A stretch of DNA of 64,000 nt, from assembly GCA_020631735.1 (NCBI GenBank), contig CM036170.1, positions 66,975,737 to 67,039,736 of the forward strand, written 5' to 3'. Position 1 is the stretch's first letter; each line of letters starts with the position of its first letter. The notes under the pieces are model-generated. The model was not told where the DNA came from. It ran no database searches and was given only the letters and a program-made list of their open reading frames with translations. Source of the stretch: Saccharum officinarum (taxonomy: Eukaryota; Streptophyta; Magnoliopsida; Poales; Poaceae). This document shows, in pieces, positions 22,980-34,909 of the stretch. The position numbers and the translations under genes are program-made.

Positions 22980-23775
22980 GGAGCTGCGGCAGTGCCGCAC
23001 TCAAGTGAGGCAGTGCCGCACCCCGACATTGTCGCGCATCAAGTGCGGTAGTGCCGCACCTTACATACCATAACAACTAGTTTTTTAACTGGAACGACTA
23101 GTTTGTGTGGGATAGCTATAAATACCCATCCCACGCCTCCTAGTGTGGCTATTGATATTCTGAACATTCCAAACCCTTCCCAAGCCTTGTGAGAGTTCTC
23201 TCTAACTCCTCTCTTGTGAGAATGAGTGATTAGTAATTGATTAAGTGTTAGAGAGCTGATTAGAGCAAGCTAAACCTTGAGCACTTGTTGGGCTGCGTCG
23301 AGCATTCGTTGCGCATTTGTTACTCTTGGAGGTGAAGCCTCCTAGGCGGCTACATGTCTCCCGACAAGCTCCCGTGCTTGTGGTGAGCTGCAAAAAAGTT
23401 TGTAATCATCCATTGATCCAGTAGAATCACCCCTCATCTCAAGAGTTCACTCTCTTGACTTGAGAACGAGGAGAAGGGTTGCAAAGCCCAAGCCTTAGTG
23501 GTTGACTCAACAACGTGGACATAGGCAAGCCTTGGTGGTGAGCTGAACCATGGGATAAATCGAGTATCTTCTCTCTTGTGTTAATTTGCATTATTTGTGT
23601 TCCACTCGATCTACTTGGTTGTGAGTGTTTGTGAGTGCAGGTACTTGGTGAATTTATCATTGGACATCTCTAGTATATCTCTACCAAGTTTGGTATGCGT
23701 TGAACTCTCTGAAGGGGTGAGGCAGTGCCACACCTGGAGTGAGGCACTACCACACTCAAGCGAGGCAGTGCCGCA
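22980..23775 (+). repeat. GCGGCAGTGCCGC palindromic motif array in Copia LTR
   Basis: Six copies of a GYGGCAGTGCCRCAC-type palindrome occur: three at about 22984-23060, just upstream of the TATA box, and three at about 23718-23777 near the LTR end. They look like degenerate interspersed minisatellite units. Confidence 0.7.
23117..23124 (+). promoter_or_regulatory. TATA box of the Copia solo LTR
   Basis: TATAAATA in the context GATAGCTATAAATACCC, downstream of the palindromic array. Likely the transcription start signal of the parental element. Confidence 0.6.
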
Positions 23776-23858
23776 CCTTGAGTTTTACTTCCGCTACGAG
23801 TTTGTTTTAAACAGGCCTATTCACCCCCTCTAGGCGACATCAAGGACCTTTCACACGA

Positions 23859-25490
23859 GCTGTTTAAAAAGATATCAAGTCAAAGTGCAACGATATATGC
23901 AGCTGAGGCATCCTAATGAATAAATGATTTGAACCTTGTTCTACATGACCCAATTAAAATGATCAAACACTTGCCATCTACCTTTATTATATATCGACAA
24001 TTCAATTAACATTTCAATCGACAATTCAGTTAACATTCCATTGCATTTAAAACATTTTTTAGAAAAAAGTGTGTGTCGCATGTGCATATTTGCTAGTAAT
24101 ACAAAATAGCCGGCTCGAGTCCGGAGGAGCCTGAGTCCAAAAAAATGGATTCTCTTAGCTTATTCTCACAAATATAATGCAAATTGTTGCAAAACTGTTA
24201 CGGAAGCCATTTTTGTCATCCGTTTTCTAAAATGGCTTTAGCTCTACATGAGAAAATGGAGCTCTTTTAGAAGGAGTCAAAGTCCTACCAAACAGAGCCT
24301 TAGTATTTTTCGACTCTCGAAAAGTGAGACTTATATTCTTTTGTGGATGGAGGGAGTGCATGCCACACGTTTGAACTAAGCATTGAGACAATCGTTGAAG
24401 TATAGTTCAGGGTTTATGGTTGAACCTTAGCTCTTTTTCATTCACTAGGATCTTATTGCTTCTTCTACTCTCTAACTCTTCCACATTGCCATAAACTATC
24501 TCTCAGCTAGTTGAATTTTGCAACATCTTTAATTTGGGTACTAGACGAATGTTGGAGTGATACCAAGTTAAAATTTGATCAGTAAACTTATATATCTTTG
24601 AAACACAAGATATATCTAAAACACATGATAGGAAACTATAGTATTGAAGTTGCATGTCGCTTTCAATCATATAGGAATTGAAAATACATGAAAATTTCAA
24701 ATTGAGCATTTAGATATACATGAAAGTTTCCAAGAGATTAGACATCATCATGTTATGTTTCCTCCAAATTTCCTATAGATTGAGACATTCTACAGGAATT
24801 TTATAGAATTTTAGGATGGTAAATCGTTTGTTCAAAAAGACACAGAGACAAATTTCCTATAGATTTAGGAGCTAAACAAACTCATGAGTTCACAACAACA
24901 AAAGATAAGTAGTCGAAGTCAGCTCCTAACATTTCAACAACGAATTGATTACAAATGACTATCTACTTTAGACAAAGCAAGGAGAGCTGCTCTTGCACAA
25001 TAAATTCCTAGAGAAATTTTGTGACATATGTGTCAACATTATTGAGGCCACATACATTCCAAACAAAAAACTGAATCCACAGGTAAGGCAGCCCTCAGAC
25101 ATTTCTTGTTAAAATAGAAGGTATTTTTTCAAGCAAGTCAAGAAACCCTCGAACCTTGCTCCACCTATATACAATAGCATCATTGCCCATGTAGTTTAGC
25201 GTGGGACAGATGAGGGGAGTTTTTTTAACAATAGTCCTAGCATTCGCTCATGAGAAATACTACTAAAGCCACCTAACCAACTCGGCTAGGCACTAGTTCA
25301 CTATTCTAAATGAAAAAATACTTTTGAACTACCTCACTCACATGAACGCAAAAATTAGAAACCATTAGACGAGACACCTCAAGGGGCATCCACCACGACC
25401 GATTGTTCCATATATGTACACGATTTGTGTCCTAAGTGATGCACTGTGCTTTTCATGAGAATGTTTTGTGCTTAAACTTTTGGGTGTGAT
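23859..25490. other. AT-rich intergenic sequence with MITE fragments
   Basis: No gene. About 24110-24302 looks like a MITE on the minus strand ending CCAAACAGAGCC, with its partner end degraded. A Stowaway-like end, GGATGGAGGGAGT, lies near 24345. The remainder to 25490 holds no supported feature. Confidence 0.4.
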
Positions 25491-25680
25491 GCTCATCATC
25501 TAAGGTCTATTTGGATTTTCTAGTTTAAAGTTTAGTTGGCTTAAGATAAGGACTAAAACTTTGATCACTTTAGCTCACTTGTGTGGTCTAAAGTTTTTAT
25601 AAAGTTGGCTAAACTTTATAAAGCATTTTAGGTCTCTTGTTTAGAGTGATCTAAAGTTTAGCTAAACTTTAAGGCCCTAT

Positions 25681-26263
25681 TTGGATGGATTAAAGCTAAT
25701 TGTTAGCTAGAGCTAAAAAATTGTTGGCCAACTAAAATTAGCTAGGGATGTCTGAATACTAGGTAAAATTAGCTCACTAAGAGACCATTTATATTATTGT
25801 GTATTGATAGGAATAGAGAATTTGGTAAGAAAACCCCTCCAACAACTTCTTCATTCGGATCTCCAGATATTAACATATTATATTCCTGATTTCTCGCTAA
25901 GCAAAGATAGAGAGCGAAGTTGGCTCTCTAGAGCGCACAAAAGATATTGAGAAATCCATAATAGAGGATGACAATATACTCTACATTTATATATTTTCAG
26001 CCTCTACAATTTTTTATATCTTGTTCACACAATAGAGTGCCAACTTCGTTGTCCATCTTTGGTTAGCAAGATCCGTAACAGAGGATGATAATATTTAGAA
26101 ACTTAATCAAAGTTGTTGAAGGAATTTTTTCATCAAGATCTCTATTCCTATGAATAAGAAAGGATAAATTGACCGTTGAAGATGTGGATTAATTTTAGCC
26201 GGTATTTATATTTTTTAGCTAGCTAATTGTAGCTCCAGCTAACAATTGGCTTTAGCCCATCCA
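25681..26263. mobile_element. MITE with about 40-bp inverted ends
   Basis: The left end TTGGATGGATTAAAGCTAAT and right end ATTGGCTTTAGCCCATCCAA are inverted repeats that extend through an AATTGTTAGCT-(A/G)GAGCT block. The GGCCCTATTTGG leading bases are present only on the left. A second, AT-rich MITE-like segment (25500-25672) abuts it. No transposase is present. The family cannot be set from sequence alone. Confidence 0.65.
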
Positions 26264-26581
26264 AGGCTTGCAACGACAGATTTCGTGGGTCCTATTCCCT
26301 TTATTTTCCTCTGAGCGTCGTGGGTCAGGTGCTACTGTTCTGGGCCAAACGCAACCAAAACCACCCTGGCCTTTTCTTAAGAAACGTCCAAAAGTTAGGC
26401 CCATTACGTGTGTACTAACAGTATAGCCGGGCCTCACACACGGTCACCTTATTCGCAGTCGCAGGAGCCGGCACGGAAGACGGAGCCCACCCCCGCGGAA
26501 GGTCTAGGCGTCTAGCCCCCCCCCCCCCCAAACTCTGACAGCGCCGTGGCAACCGAAGACGTATTGACCAAGCATCCAAAC
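26264..26581. other. distal upstream region of the LPAT gene
   Basis: No gene. It contains a run of about 14 C near 26516-26530 directly before the foldback element. This is probably the distal promoter of the acyltransferase gene displaced by that insertion. Confidence 0.35.
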
Positions 26582-27926
26582 TAGAGAAAAATTCATCGGC
26601 GGTCCCTGAACTTGGTAGCTGGTGTCAGTTAGGTCCCCGAACTTTGAACAGTGTATTTCTGGGTCCCTGAACTTGGCTTCAGGTGTCATCTAGGTCCCTG
26701 AACTTGGCTTTGGGTGTCACTTAGGTCCCCGAACTTTAAACAGTGTATTTCTGGGTCCCTGAACTTGGCTTCGGGTGTCATCTGGGTCACTGAACTTGGC
26801 TTCGGGTGTCATCTAGGTCCCAATGCTGACGTGGCGCGGTCCTACATGTGGGGCCCACATGTCAGTCAGTTATATTTCTATTTCGGGGTATTGTACCTAC
26901 AATTTCTAAAATATTTTAAAAATTGTATCTTTTTCATATGATCTCGGATGAAGATAATTTTTATATGAAAAATGTAGCTCTCGACGAGATCTACAACTTT
27001 CTAGTTTTGAATTTTTTTAATTTGAGATCATTAAAATGCTTAAAAAATTTAAACAAATTTTCAGCAGTATATTAATCGCGTACAAGCGCTCGTCGCCTTG
27101 GAAAAATCATATCTTTTTTATATGCTGTCAAATAGAGATGATTTCTATATGAAAGTTGTAGCTCTCGATGAGATCTGTGACTTGCTAGTTTTGAGTTTTT
27201 TAATTTGAGGTCGCTAAAATGCTCAAAAAAATTAAACAAATTTTCAGGAATTAATCTACTGTTGAAAATTTGTTTAATTTTTTGAGCATTTTAGCGACCT
27301 CAAATTAAAAAACTCAAAACTAGAAAGTCGTAGATCTCATCGAGAGCTACAACTTTCATACAGAAATCATCTCCATTTGACAGCATATAAAAAAGATATG
27401 ATTTTACCAAGGCGATAAGCGCTTGTACACGATTAATATACTGCTGAAAATTTGTTTAATTTTTTAAGCATTTTAATGATTTCAAATTAAAAAAACTCAA
27501 AACTAGAAAGTTGTAGATCTCGTCGAGAGCTACATTTTTCATATAAAAATCATCTTCATCCGAGATCATATGAAAAAGATAGAATTTTTGGAATATTTTA
27601 GAAATTGTAGCTGCAGTAACCCCGAAATAGAAATATAACCGACTGACATGTGGACCCCACATATAGGACCGCGCCACGTCAGCATTGAGACCTAGATGAC
27701 ACCCGAAGCCAAGTTCAGGGACCCAGATGACACACGAAGCCAAGTTCAGGGACCCAGAAATACACTGTTTAAAGTTCGGGAACCTAAGTGACATCCAAAG
27801 CCAAGTTCAGGGACCTAGATGATACCTGAAGCCAAGTTCAGAGACCTAAAAATATACTGCTCAAAGTTCGAGGACCTAAATGAGAACAGCTGCTAAGTTC
27901 ATAAACCGCCGGTGAATTTTTCTCTA
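26582..27926. mobile_element. 1.35-kb foldback element in the LPAT promoter
   Basis: The two halves are long inverted repeats centred near 27250. The outer ends are TAGAGAAAAATTCA and TGAATTTTTCTCTA. Each arm has an array of about 32-36-bp units containing GGTCCCTGAACTTGG (or its complement), then an inner segment with TACAACTTTCTAGTTTTGA-type sequence. AACTA flanks both sides and may be the target duplication. The element ends about 230 bp before the TATA box of the acyltransferase gene. No transposase. Confidence 0.85.
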
Positions 27927-28159
27927 ACTATCCAGGGGAAGTGGGCGGACTGGACCATAACGAATGAACCCGCACGGCCACACACAGCCATGCCACCGTC
28001 GCGAGTCGCGACGCGCGGGCGGCCGCCGGGCCGCCGCTCTACCGCGACCGCGTCCCTGACGCGGGACGCCCCCGCACCGCAGCCCGAGAGCAGCCTGCGG
28101 CCTGCGCCTACCTGCCTGTAGACTGCAGTAGACTGATGATTAGAGCGCGTGCGCAGGAG

Positions 28160-28166
28160 TATAAAA
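28160..28166 (+). promoter_or_regulatory. TATA box of the LPAT gene
   Basis: TATAAAA in a GC-rich context, followed by a C-rich leader. The coding start is 1.77 kb downstream because the 5' UTR is interrupted by an intron. Confidence 0.65.
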
Positions 28167-28189
28167 GCTAGCTCCGCTTCCCCCGGGGC

Positions 28190-29937
28190 CGCGGCCTCGG
28201 CCTGCCGCTGGTTCCTATCGCGTGGTGCGACCCGGGATTCCCTCGTGCTCCTTCTGTCCCCTTCCTCCGCCCTGAGGGGAGGACCCCGCAGATCCCATCG
28301 AAATTCACAGCCGACCGAAACCCAGGCCGGCCCCTCCCCGGCTCCCGGCGACGACCAATTCCTCCCTGGTATTGCATCTCTCTGTGCCTCTGCACCTTGT
28401 TGCTATCCATTTCCTTCTTTCAAGCAATCCTGCGCTTGCACGACGGTCGGCGGCGTTCGAGGTCGGCGTTCTGGGCCGGCGATTAGGCGATGCTAGGTTC
28501 CCGGCTCCCGGGCGAGTTCGTGCCTCTAGGATTGCTAGTTGGTGGTTTCCTGGGTTAAGCGATTTCCCTGAGCTAACTAAGCAACCGTGATGAGGTGGTT
28601 AGGTGTATTGCCGTGAGTTGCTTGATCACTGTGAATCTAGTCTGGCTGGAGGTTCAGCTGCTTGTTGGCCATGGGTGGCCGCATCAGGGAATCACAGAGG
28701 GTGAATTTTCGCTATTAGTTGTATGTAGAAATGGGAATTTTGTCTGGGAATCTTAGGCATCGAATCTTGGTATTCCTTCTAGGTGTACCATGGATATACT
28801 TCTCTTTGCAATTTATGCTTCCAGCTTCCTTGCAAGTTCCGAGCACATGCATGTAGAACGGCCAAACATGGCAGGTGAGGTTCCCCTGATATATCTGAAT
28901 AGGGGAGTGTAATTATATAATCATGAAGAAATATATAACGTTTTCTGCAATGTATTGATGGTATTTTGCAGAAGCAGATTAGCTTTCTGGTGCAGTTTTA
29001 TGGTTCATTGATTGGTGGAGCCGTAGAGAACCACCAATTACTTTTGAATATAACTAAATTGCATAAATGATTGACTTGGAGTCCAAACCACGTTAGTTCA
29101 TCTAATTCCTTATTGGCCAGAAATGAGAATCTTTTATTTGTCATGTGCATGCTGGGACATACATGCTGCGAATATGACATAGACAGTTGCGTGGCATTTT
29201 CGGTATGTCTCGGCCTGAGTAGTAGGATTCGTTTGGATAATTGGATGCGCGGTGACTTCTGCAATAATTGTTGTATCTGATGGACTGTCGTGACCCGTGC
29301 GGATGCCCTGAAGGCATCAATTGCCTTCAGAGCTGATGGTTTGGTTGCTGAGTGGTTGAGTTGCATAATCTGGGTGGTTGTTTCTAGATGGTCTTCCTAA
29401 TTGGAGCTGGCATTTAGTGAGCTGCAAGCTGTTGGACCTGTGGAATAATTGCTTTATTTGATGGTGTGTCTAAACTTGCACACATCTCGAGCGTTGAGAT
29501 TTTATGGCAAAGTGGAAGTTTGTCGCTACTCACTAGATGCTCAGCCACACAGCCACGTGTTAGCGACTGTGCAGCCTCCTGCAGAGTTACAGGGAAGATG
29601 AGATAACAGTTAATTCTGGGTGTGTGTTTGTGACTGTGGGTTTCCCACTGATATGCATGACAGAAGGTGATGTCATGTCCCCTAACTGCAGATTATTGTT
29701 GTGCATGATTGTTAAGCTTCTGATGGAACTGAATCAAAGTGACCGCGTTTCTTTCAAGGAGTATGCTAATTCTTAAATCTTAGATAGTATGCTTACATCT
29801 GATCAGTAATGTTGATTTTTCTTTTGCAGTTCTCGTTCCTCCTACCTTTCATGATGTTTAGATAATCTGTGGTGCTGGGTTTTAGCCCTGTTTTGACTTT
29901 TTAAAATTGAGCTAAGGATTCAGTATAGTCTTGAAAG
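28190..29937 (+). other. 5' UTR of the LPAT gene with a leader intron
   Basis: GC-rich leader sequence from about 28190, with a plausible donor near 28369 (CTG|GTATTG). A polypyrimidine-CAG acceptor (TTTTCTTTTGCAG) ends at 29829, placing a second leader exon at 29830-29937 just before the ATG. A possible extra donor, GCAG|GTGAGG, lies near 28873. No upstream frame has a recognised domain. Confidence 0.5.
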
Positions 29938-32242
29938 ATGAATGGTTCAAGTGGTTCCCAAGGGCATCATGTCAGTGGAGAGAAGAAGCAAGTGCATCAT
30001 GTTAGCCGACCCATCCTTAACAATGGACCAAAGCACCGTCCATTGACCCCCATGAGGCGATGCCGTGGTGTAGCATGTGTAGCGATTATACTGTCAACAG
30101 CATTCCTATTGATAGTTTACTTGGCTCCTATTACTACTTTTGTTGTGCGGCTGTTCAGTGTGAATTACAGCCGAAAGGCGACTTCCTTTCTATTTGGAAT
30201 GTGGTTATCTTTATGGCCATTCTTGTTTGAGAAGATAAACAAAACCAAGGTCATCTTCTCTGGTGAAAATGTGCCTCCAAAAAGGCGTGTATTGTTATTT
30301 GCTAACCACAGGACTGAGGTTGACTGGATGTACTTGTGGGATCTTGCATTGAGGAAAGGCCATTTAGGATATATCAAGTACATACTTAAGAGCAGCTTGA
30401 TGAAGTTGCCTATTTTTAGCTGGGCATTTCACATTTTTGAGTTTATCCCGGTAGAACGGAAATGGGAGATTGATGAAGCAATTATCCAGAACAAACTATC
30501 AAAATTTAAGAACCCCAGAGATCCTATCTGGTTGGCGGTTTTTCCTGAAGGCACGGATTATACGTAAGGCATAATTATCTTTGAAATTCATTGTTTGTAT
30601 ATTGGTATAGTCCACATGCGTGACTGAGTCTGTACTTAATCACATAAATTTAATGTCTCAAATTTTCATAGTTAGTGATTACCGATCTCAATATTAAATG
30701 TGGTACTTTTTGAAATTAATCCTATGTATTACTTTAGAAATTTTTTGTCGCTCTCTTCAATGTGCATGATTCTTCCTCTTATCCTATATTTGTTGCTGAT
30801 TACTGATTCTATCTTAGTGAGAAGAAATGCATCAAGAGTCAAGAGTATGCTTCAGAACATGGTTTGCCTAAGTTAGAACATGTCCTCCTTCCAAAGACAA
30901 AGGGGTTCATATGTTGTTTGCAAGAGCTGAGGAGTTCCTTAGATGAAGGTGAGCACCCTTTCCCCCTACTCGTTCCGTGAACGCATGATACATTTGCCCA
31001 TTTGCTGCCATGATGTTCTGTGGCACTATTGCTCAAGGATTTCTTCTTTTTGGCTTCTCAGCAGAATCTTTATGAACAAATAACTGTCAACCTACAACAG
31101 AAAATTCAACTCTTGGGTATATAAGTTATATCCATTACATTAATTTTAATGGTGAAAAATATATATATTAAATCTCTGTCAAACTGTTATTCTCTGGAGT
31201 ATGTTATAAGCATTCTTAGAACCCATGAAGTTATCCGTGGAAAAATATTCACTCTGAAAATTGTTGTACCTTTTTCTTGAGTATGCTATAATCTTTCTTA
31301 AAATCTATGAAATTTCTTAAAAAGTTCACATTCAGCAAATGCATGGGTTATCAATTCTTGCTTTAGAATGAAAAATGTTCTTCACTGTTTTAGGCATCTA
31401 ATAATAATGTTTTTGAGGGAATGTAGTTATAATTCCAGTTAATGAAAAGGATCATATTTTGCTTTCAAAGGGAACTAAATGAGTTAGTACCGGTGTTGTA
31501 CAAGTGTACAGTCTCTGTATGGTCCAATAGACCAGTATATACTTGCATTCCCAAAATGTCTCATCATTTGGTACTGATCAAAACAACTATTTAGAGGAAA
31601 CTAAGAGGATAGGACCACATATACTTGAAGTCCATGTAACATGAAACATAACTGCAGCTGCACCTATTAAGTTTTCAATCCCCTAGCTACTTTGTAGTTT
31701 TTGAAACGTCTCTTTTCTGTTTCTTATGTACTGCAATGTATTTTGGCTAAGGTTCACTCTAATATTTGACCCCTGAGCCCCGACATGCCGTCCTTGCAGT
31801 TTATGATGTCACAATAGCATACAAGCACCGACTGCCAGATTTTCTGGACAACGTGTATGGCGTTGATCCTTCTGAAGTCCACATCCACATCAGAACGGTT
31901 CAGCTCCATCAGATCCCCACATCAGAAGACAAGATAACAGAATGGATGATAGAGAGGTTCTGGCAGAAGGACCAGCTCCTGTCAGAATTTTTCGTGAAGG
32001 GCCACTTTCCTGATGAAGGAACTGAAGGAGATCTATCAACGCCGAAGTGCCTGGCAAACTTTTTAACAGTAGTAGGCTTGACGGTCATCTGCTTGTACCT
32101 AACTCTCTTCTCATCTGTGTGGTTCAAGGTGTATGTTGTAGCAAGCTGCGCTTACCTCTCATTTGTCACCAATTACTCCATACTACCACCCCAACTGATA
32201 GGTTCACTGGAGGGTGATGTCAAGGCCAAAAAGGCTGTGTAG
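29938..32242 (+). CDS. 1-acyl-sn-glycerol-3-phosphate acyltransferase, LPAT4/5 type
   Basis: The enzyme transfers an acyl chain from acyl-CoA to lysophosphatidic acid, making phosphatidic acid for membrane lipid and triacylglycerol synthesis, normally at the ER. Coding exons are 29938-30563, 30818-30948 and 31800-32242, all with GT-AG introns; together 1200 nt, 399 aa, in frame. The acyltransferase motif NHRTEVDW (HX4D, His124 and Asp129) and FPEGT (202-206) are intact, and exon 2 carries the conserved LPKTKGF block. Hydrophobic segments lie at about 46-72 and near the C-terminus ([17 protein letters not shown] and following). The start was chosen as the first ATG after the leader-intron acceptor, and it gives family-like length. 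Plant LPAT4/5 homologues share the VYDVTI, HIHIR and LDNVYGVDP blocks. Nothing is missing. The oddity is the foldback element just upstream of its promoter. Confidence 0.93.
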
Positions 32243-32697
32243 TGTTGATGTAACTTGCGATGGAACTGTATATCCGCAAAGGATGTTTACTGCTGTAATT
32301 CCTGGCTTGTGCCATTTAAGGTTCCCTTTCTGCAGCAGGAGCTATGATAATATATGCGTATGTGCGTTCAAAAAAATAATATATGCGTATGGAGAAATTT
32401 TCTTGTGCTTCATCAGTTTAGGAGGTCTTATATGAAGGCAGTGAGCTAGTGAAGTGTACTCTGAGCTACCATGGTACAGGCTTTAGTTCATATGCACATC
32501 TACCATCGGATGCCTTGACTGAATTGCCATGAGGTAATCTTTTCCGTTCTCAAGATTTAAGAGACCGGCGGACCTCCTGTTCTTTACGGGTTGGAGTTGT
32601 GTAGGTTCAGATTGTAAATGTAAAGTAGTTGAACTAAAAAAATTGAAGTAGGAAGAAAATATGACTTTACTTCTTAGTTTTAAAACTAAATACCGAA
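32243..32697 (+). other. LPAT 3' UTR and intergenic spacer
   Basis: Follows the TAG at 32240-32242. No further coding. The first 200-250 bp probably form the 3' UTR (AT-rich AATAATATATGCG near 32375). The remainder is spacer before the tRNA gene. Confidence 0.5.
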
Positions 32698-32769
32698 ATC
32701 GTTGTAGTATAGTGGTGAGTATTCCCGCCTGTCACGCGGGCGACCCGGGTTCGATCCCCGGCAACGGCG
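32698..32769 (+). tRNA. tRNA-Asp (GTC)
   Basis: 72 nt with anticodon GTC at 32731-32733 in the loop CCTGTCACG. It has a D-loop AGTATAGTGGTGAG, T-loop GGTTCGATCC and discriminator G. The acceptor stem pairs except at position 1, where A replaces the usual G opposite C72, so end pairing may be weak. CCA is not encoded, as expected. TTTTT at 32770-32774 is a RNA polymerase III terminator. Confidence 0.93.
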
Positions 32770-32774
32770 TTTTT
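32770..32774 (+). terminator. Pol III T-run terminator of tRNA-Asp
   Basis: Five T residues directly after the discriminator base. Confidence 0.8.
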
Positions 32775-32861
32775 CAATGTATACTATTTTTGTTATTTTT
32801 GCGGTCGATATACTCCAATAGTTATGTTAGAGCAATGAGCTTTTGTGTCAGTGGGCTATTA

Positions 32862-34906
32862 GAGCAGCTCCAGTGTGCTTGCTAAGGAGGTGCTAGCAGG
32901 AGAGAGAAAGAAGTAAGACAGGTGCATCACATTGGAGAGCCGGTGCTAGCGTAGCACCATCTGGCACCTGTGGCCAATTTGAGCAACCGGTGCCAGCAAT
33001 AAAAAAAATATATGTGTCAGAGTGCTTTTCACTTGACCGTTGGCCTCGGCAACTGTTGGCATGCAAACTAGCCATTGACAACCTGTAGCATAGTTCTCAC
33101 TTTAATTTTTTCTACAAATATGGACACAAGTATTCACATATGGACCACAAATTTCTGAGACCTACACTACAGACCAAAAAAAGAACACACCATGGACGAT
33201 TCATCCCGATGCAATCCTTCAAACTCCTCACCTGAGGAACACACGACAACCAACCAACCATTCCCACACTACCCAACACCACAATTTTCAGCCAATATTC
33301 CACCTCAATTCAATCCACAATTCTAGCATCATTTTCCATTAAACTTCAATCCTTACAGCATGCCTCAATACCAACCATACGGCATGCCATATGAAGCCAA
33401 CTTCAACTTTCCTCCTGGTCCTGTGTTTGGAAGAGGAGTTGCAAGTGAAGTTGTTCAATCTTCCTCACCAGTTGAGTCTATTGGTTTTCATCATGCTGTT
33501 GCAGGATCAAGGAGTATCAACAATCATGCTTGAAGCAGCTGCCTCACATGATTTATGGATATGGCATGCTTTTTTTGGTGTTCCTGGTTCAAACAATGAC
33601 ATTAATGTCTTATCAGTCACCGTTGTTTACAAACATATTACAAGGATGTGCTCCTACAGTTCAGTTTACAGTGAATGAGAACCAATACAATATGGGGTAC
33701 TATTTAGCTGACGGCATCTACCCAGAGTGGGCAACTTTTGTCAAGACCCCATTGCCTTATAGTGAGAAACACAAATTATTTGCAAAATTTCAAGAATCTG
33801 CAAGAAAAGATGTTGAATGGGTTTTTGGGGGGTTTTGCAAGCCCGATTCGCTATATTACGAGGGCCTGCACGGTTTTGGAAAGAAGAAACACTTGCAGAT
33901 ATCATGTACGCATGTATAATACTGCACAACATGATAGTTTAAGATGAGAGGGATTCCTATGTCGTGCAATGGCACACCAACGAGCAGTACAATTTCCATG
34001 ACGAAGATGCTCACTATGATCAGGGAAGCTCTCAGCCTTTGGCAGGGTTCAGCCCTGTTTATGAATTCTCCAGAGTACTAGAAGCAAACAATGCCATTCA
34101 TGATCGAGAAAAGCATCATCAACTCAAGGATGACCTGGTGGAGCATTTATGGCAAAAGTTTGGGGAGGAACAATCTTAGCTTCATATATTTCGGTTTAGC
34201 GCTAGGTCACTTTATATGTAATTTTTTAATTGTAAACCCATGGTAGACCATTTAGCACTAGGTCTCTTCATATGTACTCCTTGTTTAATAAGATGCAAAT
34301 TAATTTGGTGAACATGTACGACACATCCATCTTGTACTACGACAAAGCAAAACTAATTTGTGTCATTGATTAAGAAAAGCAAGAGCCTCACCATCCTGCA
34401 GATGCGGCTGCAGCTCGAACCACGGAACAAGGAAAAGCAGGTCGCCGTGGAGAGATCTGTCGATGTTCTTCGGTGCCTGCTGCGCCCGCGCCGCAGCACC
34501 GCGGCTGTGGCTCCGCACGAAGCTACTCGCCGGCCGCCTGATGCACAACGCCTTGCCGGTGACGGACCTACGCAGCGCCGCCTACTATTAGTCGGCCGTC
34601 GGGGATGATGGACGCACGAGCGGTTCTGTTCTGCGAGGAGCGCCTGTCTATGCACCGCAACTAGGGTGTCGCGTGTAGATCTGGAAGGGGAGCGGAATGG
34701 GAGGAAAGGAAGGGAGGAGTCCATGAGTTCGCGAGAAGGAGACAGGGTAGGTTGGGGAAAGTTCGGGACACGATATTTATATTTCTTGTGGATCCATCTT
34801 AGCCTATGCTAAAGAATTTATACGTTGGATCAGTTTTGGCTACCAAAGCACCGGTTGAGGTGTCCGTTCTTTGCACCCTCCTTCACATTATACATTGCGG
34901 CTGCCC
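32862..34906 (+). mobile_element. PIF/Harbinger element with decayed transposase
   Basis: The left end GAGCAGCTCCAGTGT follows TTA (32859-32861). The right end, complement GGGCAGCCGCAATGT, is followed by TTA (34907-34909), matching the TTA target preference of Harbinger elements. Subterminal CAACCGGTGCC occurs near both ends in opposite orientation. Inside lie an ORF1-like N-terminus (33193 on) and a broken transposase. The GC-rich 34380-34750 stretch carries a 123-codon minus-strand frame of no recognised family, and could be ORF remnant or captured DNA. Confidence 0.7.
33395..34179 (+). pseudogene. Harbinger transposase, C-terminal half, frameshifted
   Basis: This is a plant Harbinger-type DDE transposase. 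It is recognisable from EAAASHDLWIWHAFFGVPGS with NDINVL (the second catalytic region), then QYNMGYYLADGIYPEWATFV, KLFAKFQESARKDVEWVFG, and HQLKDDLVEHLW near the end. A frameshift at about 33612 and an extra G near 33830 move the protein through three frames. A TAA follows HNMIV. The first catalytic Asp region is absent. The upstream frame at 33193-33500 (NPSNSSPEEHTTTN ... PQYQPYGMPYEANFNF) resembles Harbinger ORF1, so an internal deletion joined the two genes. Confidence 0.85.
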
Positions 34907-34909
34907 TTA

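Larger units (their letters stand above)
20710..23853 (+). mobile_element. solo LTR of a SIRE/Maximus-like Copia element
   Basis: Begins (A)GAAAGTGCATCTAGCCCC, ends CAAGGACCTTTCA, with CACGA at 20705-20709 and 23854-23858. The CATCTAGCCCCCTAGTGGG start and the CACCCCCTCTAGGCGAC end are typical of large grass Copia LTRs. About 2.4 kb after removing the nested hAT element. A TATA box at 23117-23124 gives plus orientation. It has no coding region. Confidence 0.85.

Noticed and set aside
22980..23777. GCGGCAGTGCCGC units as a CRISPR-like or operator array
   Set aside because: Spacing is irregular, units are degenerate, and they belong to a Copia LTR with a TSD.
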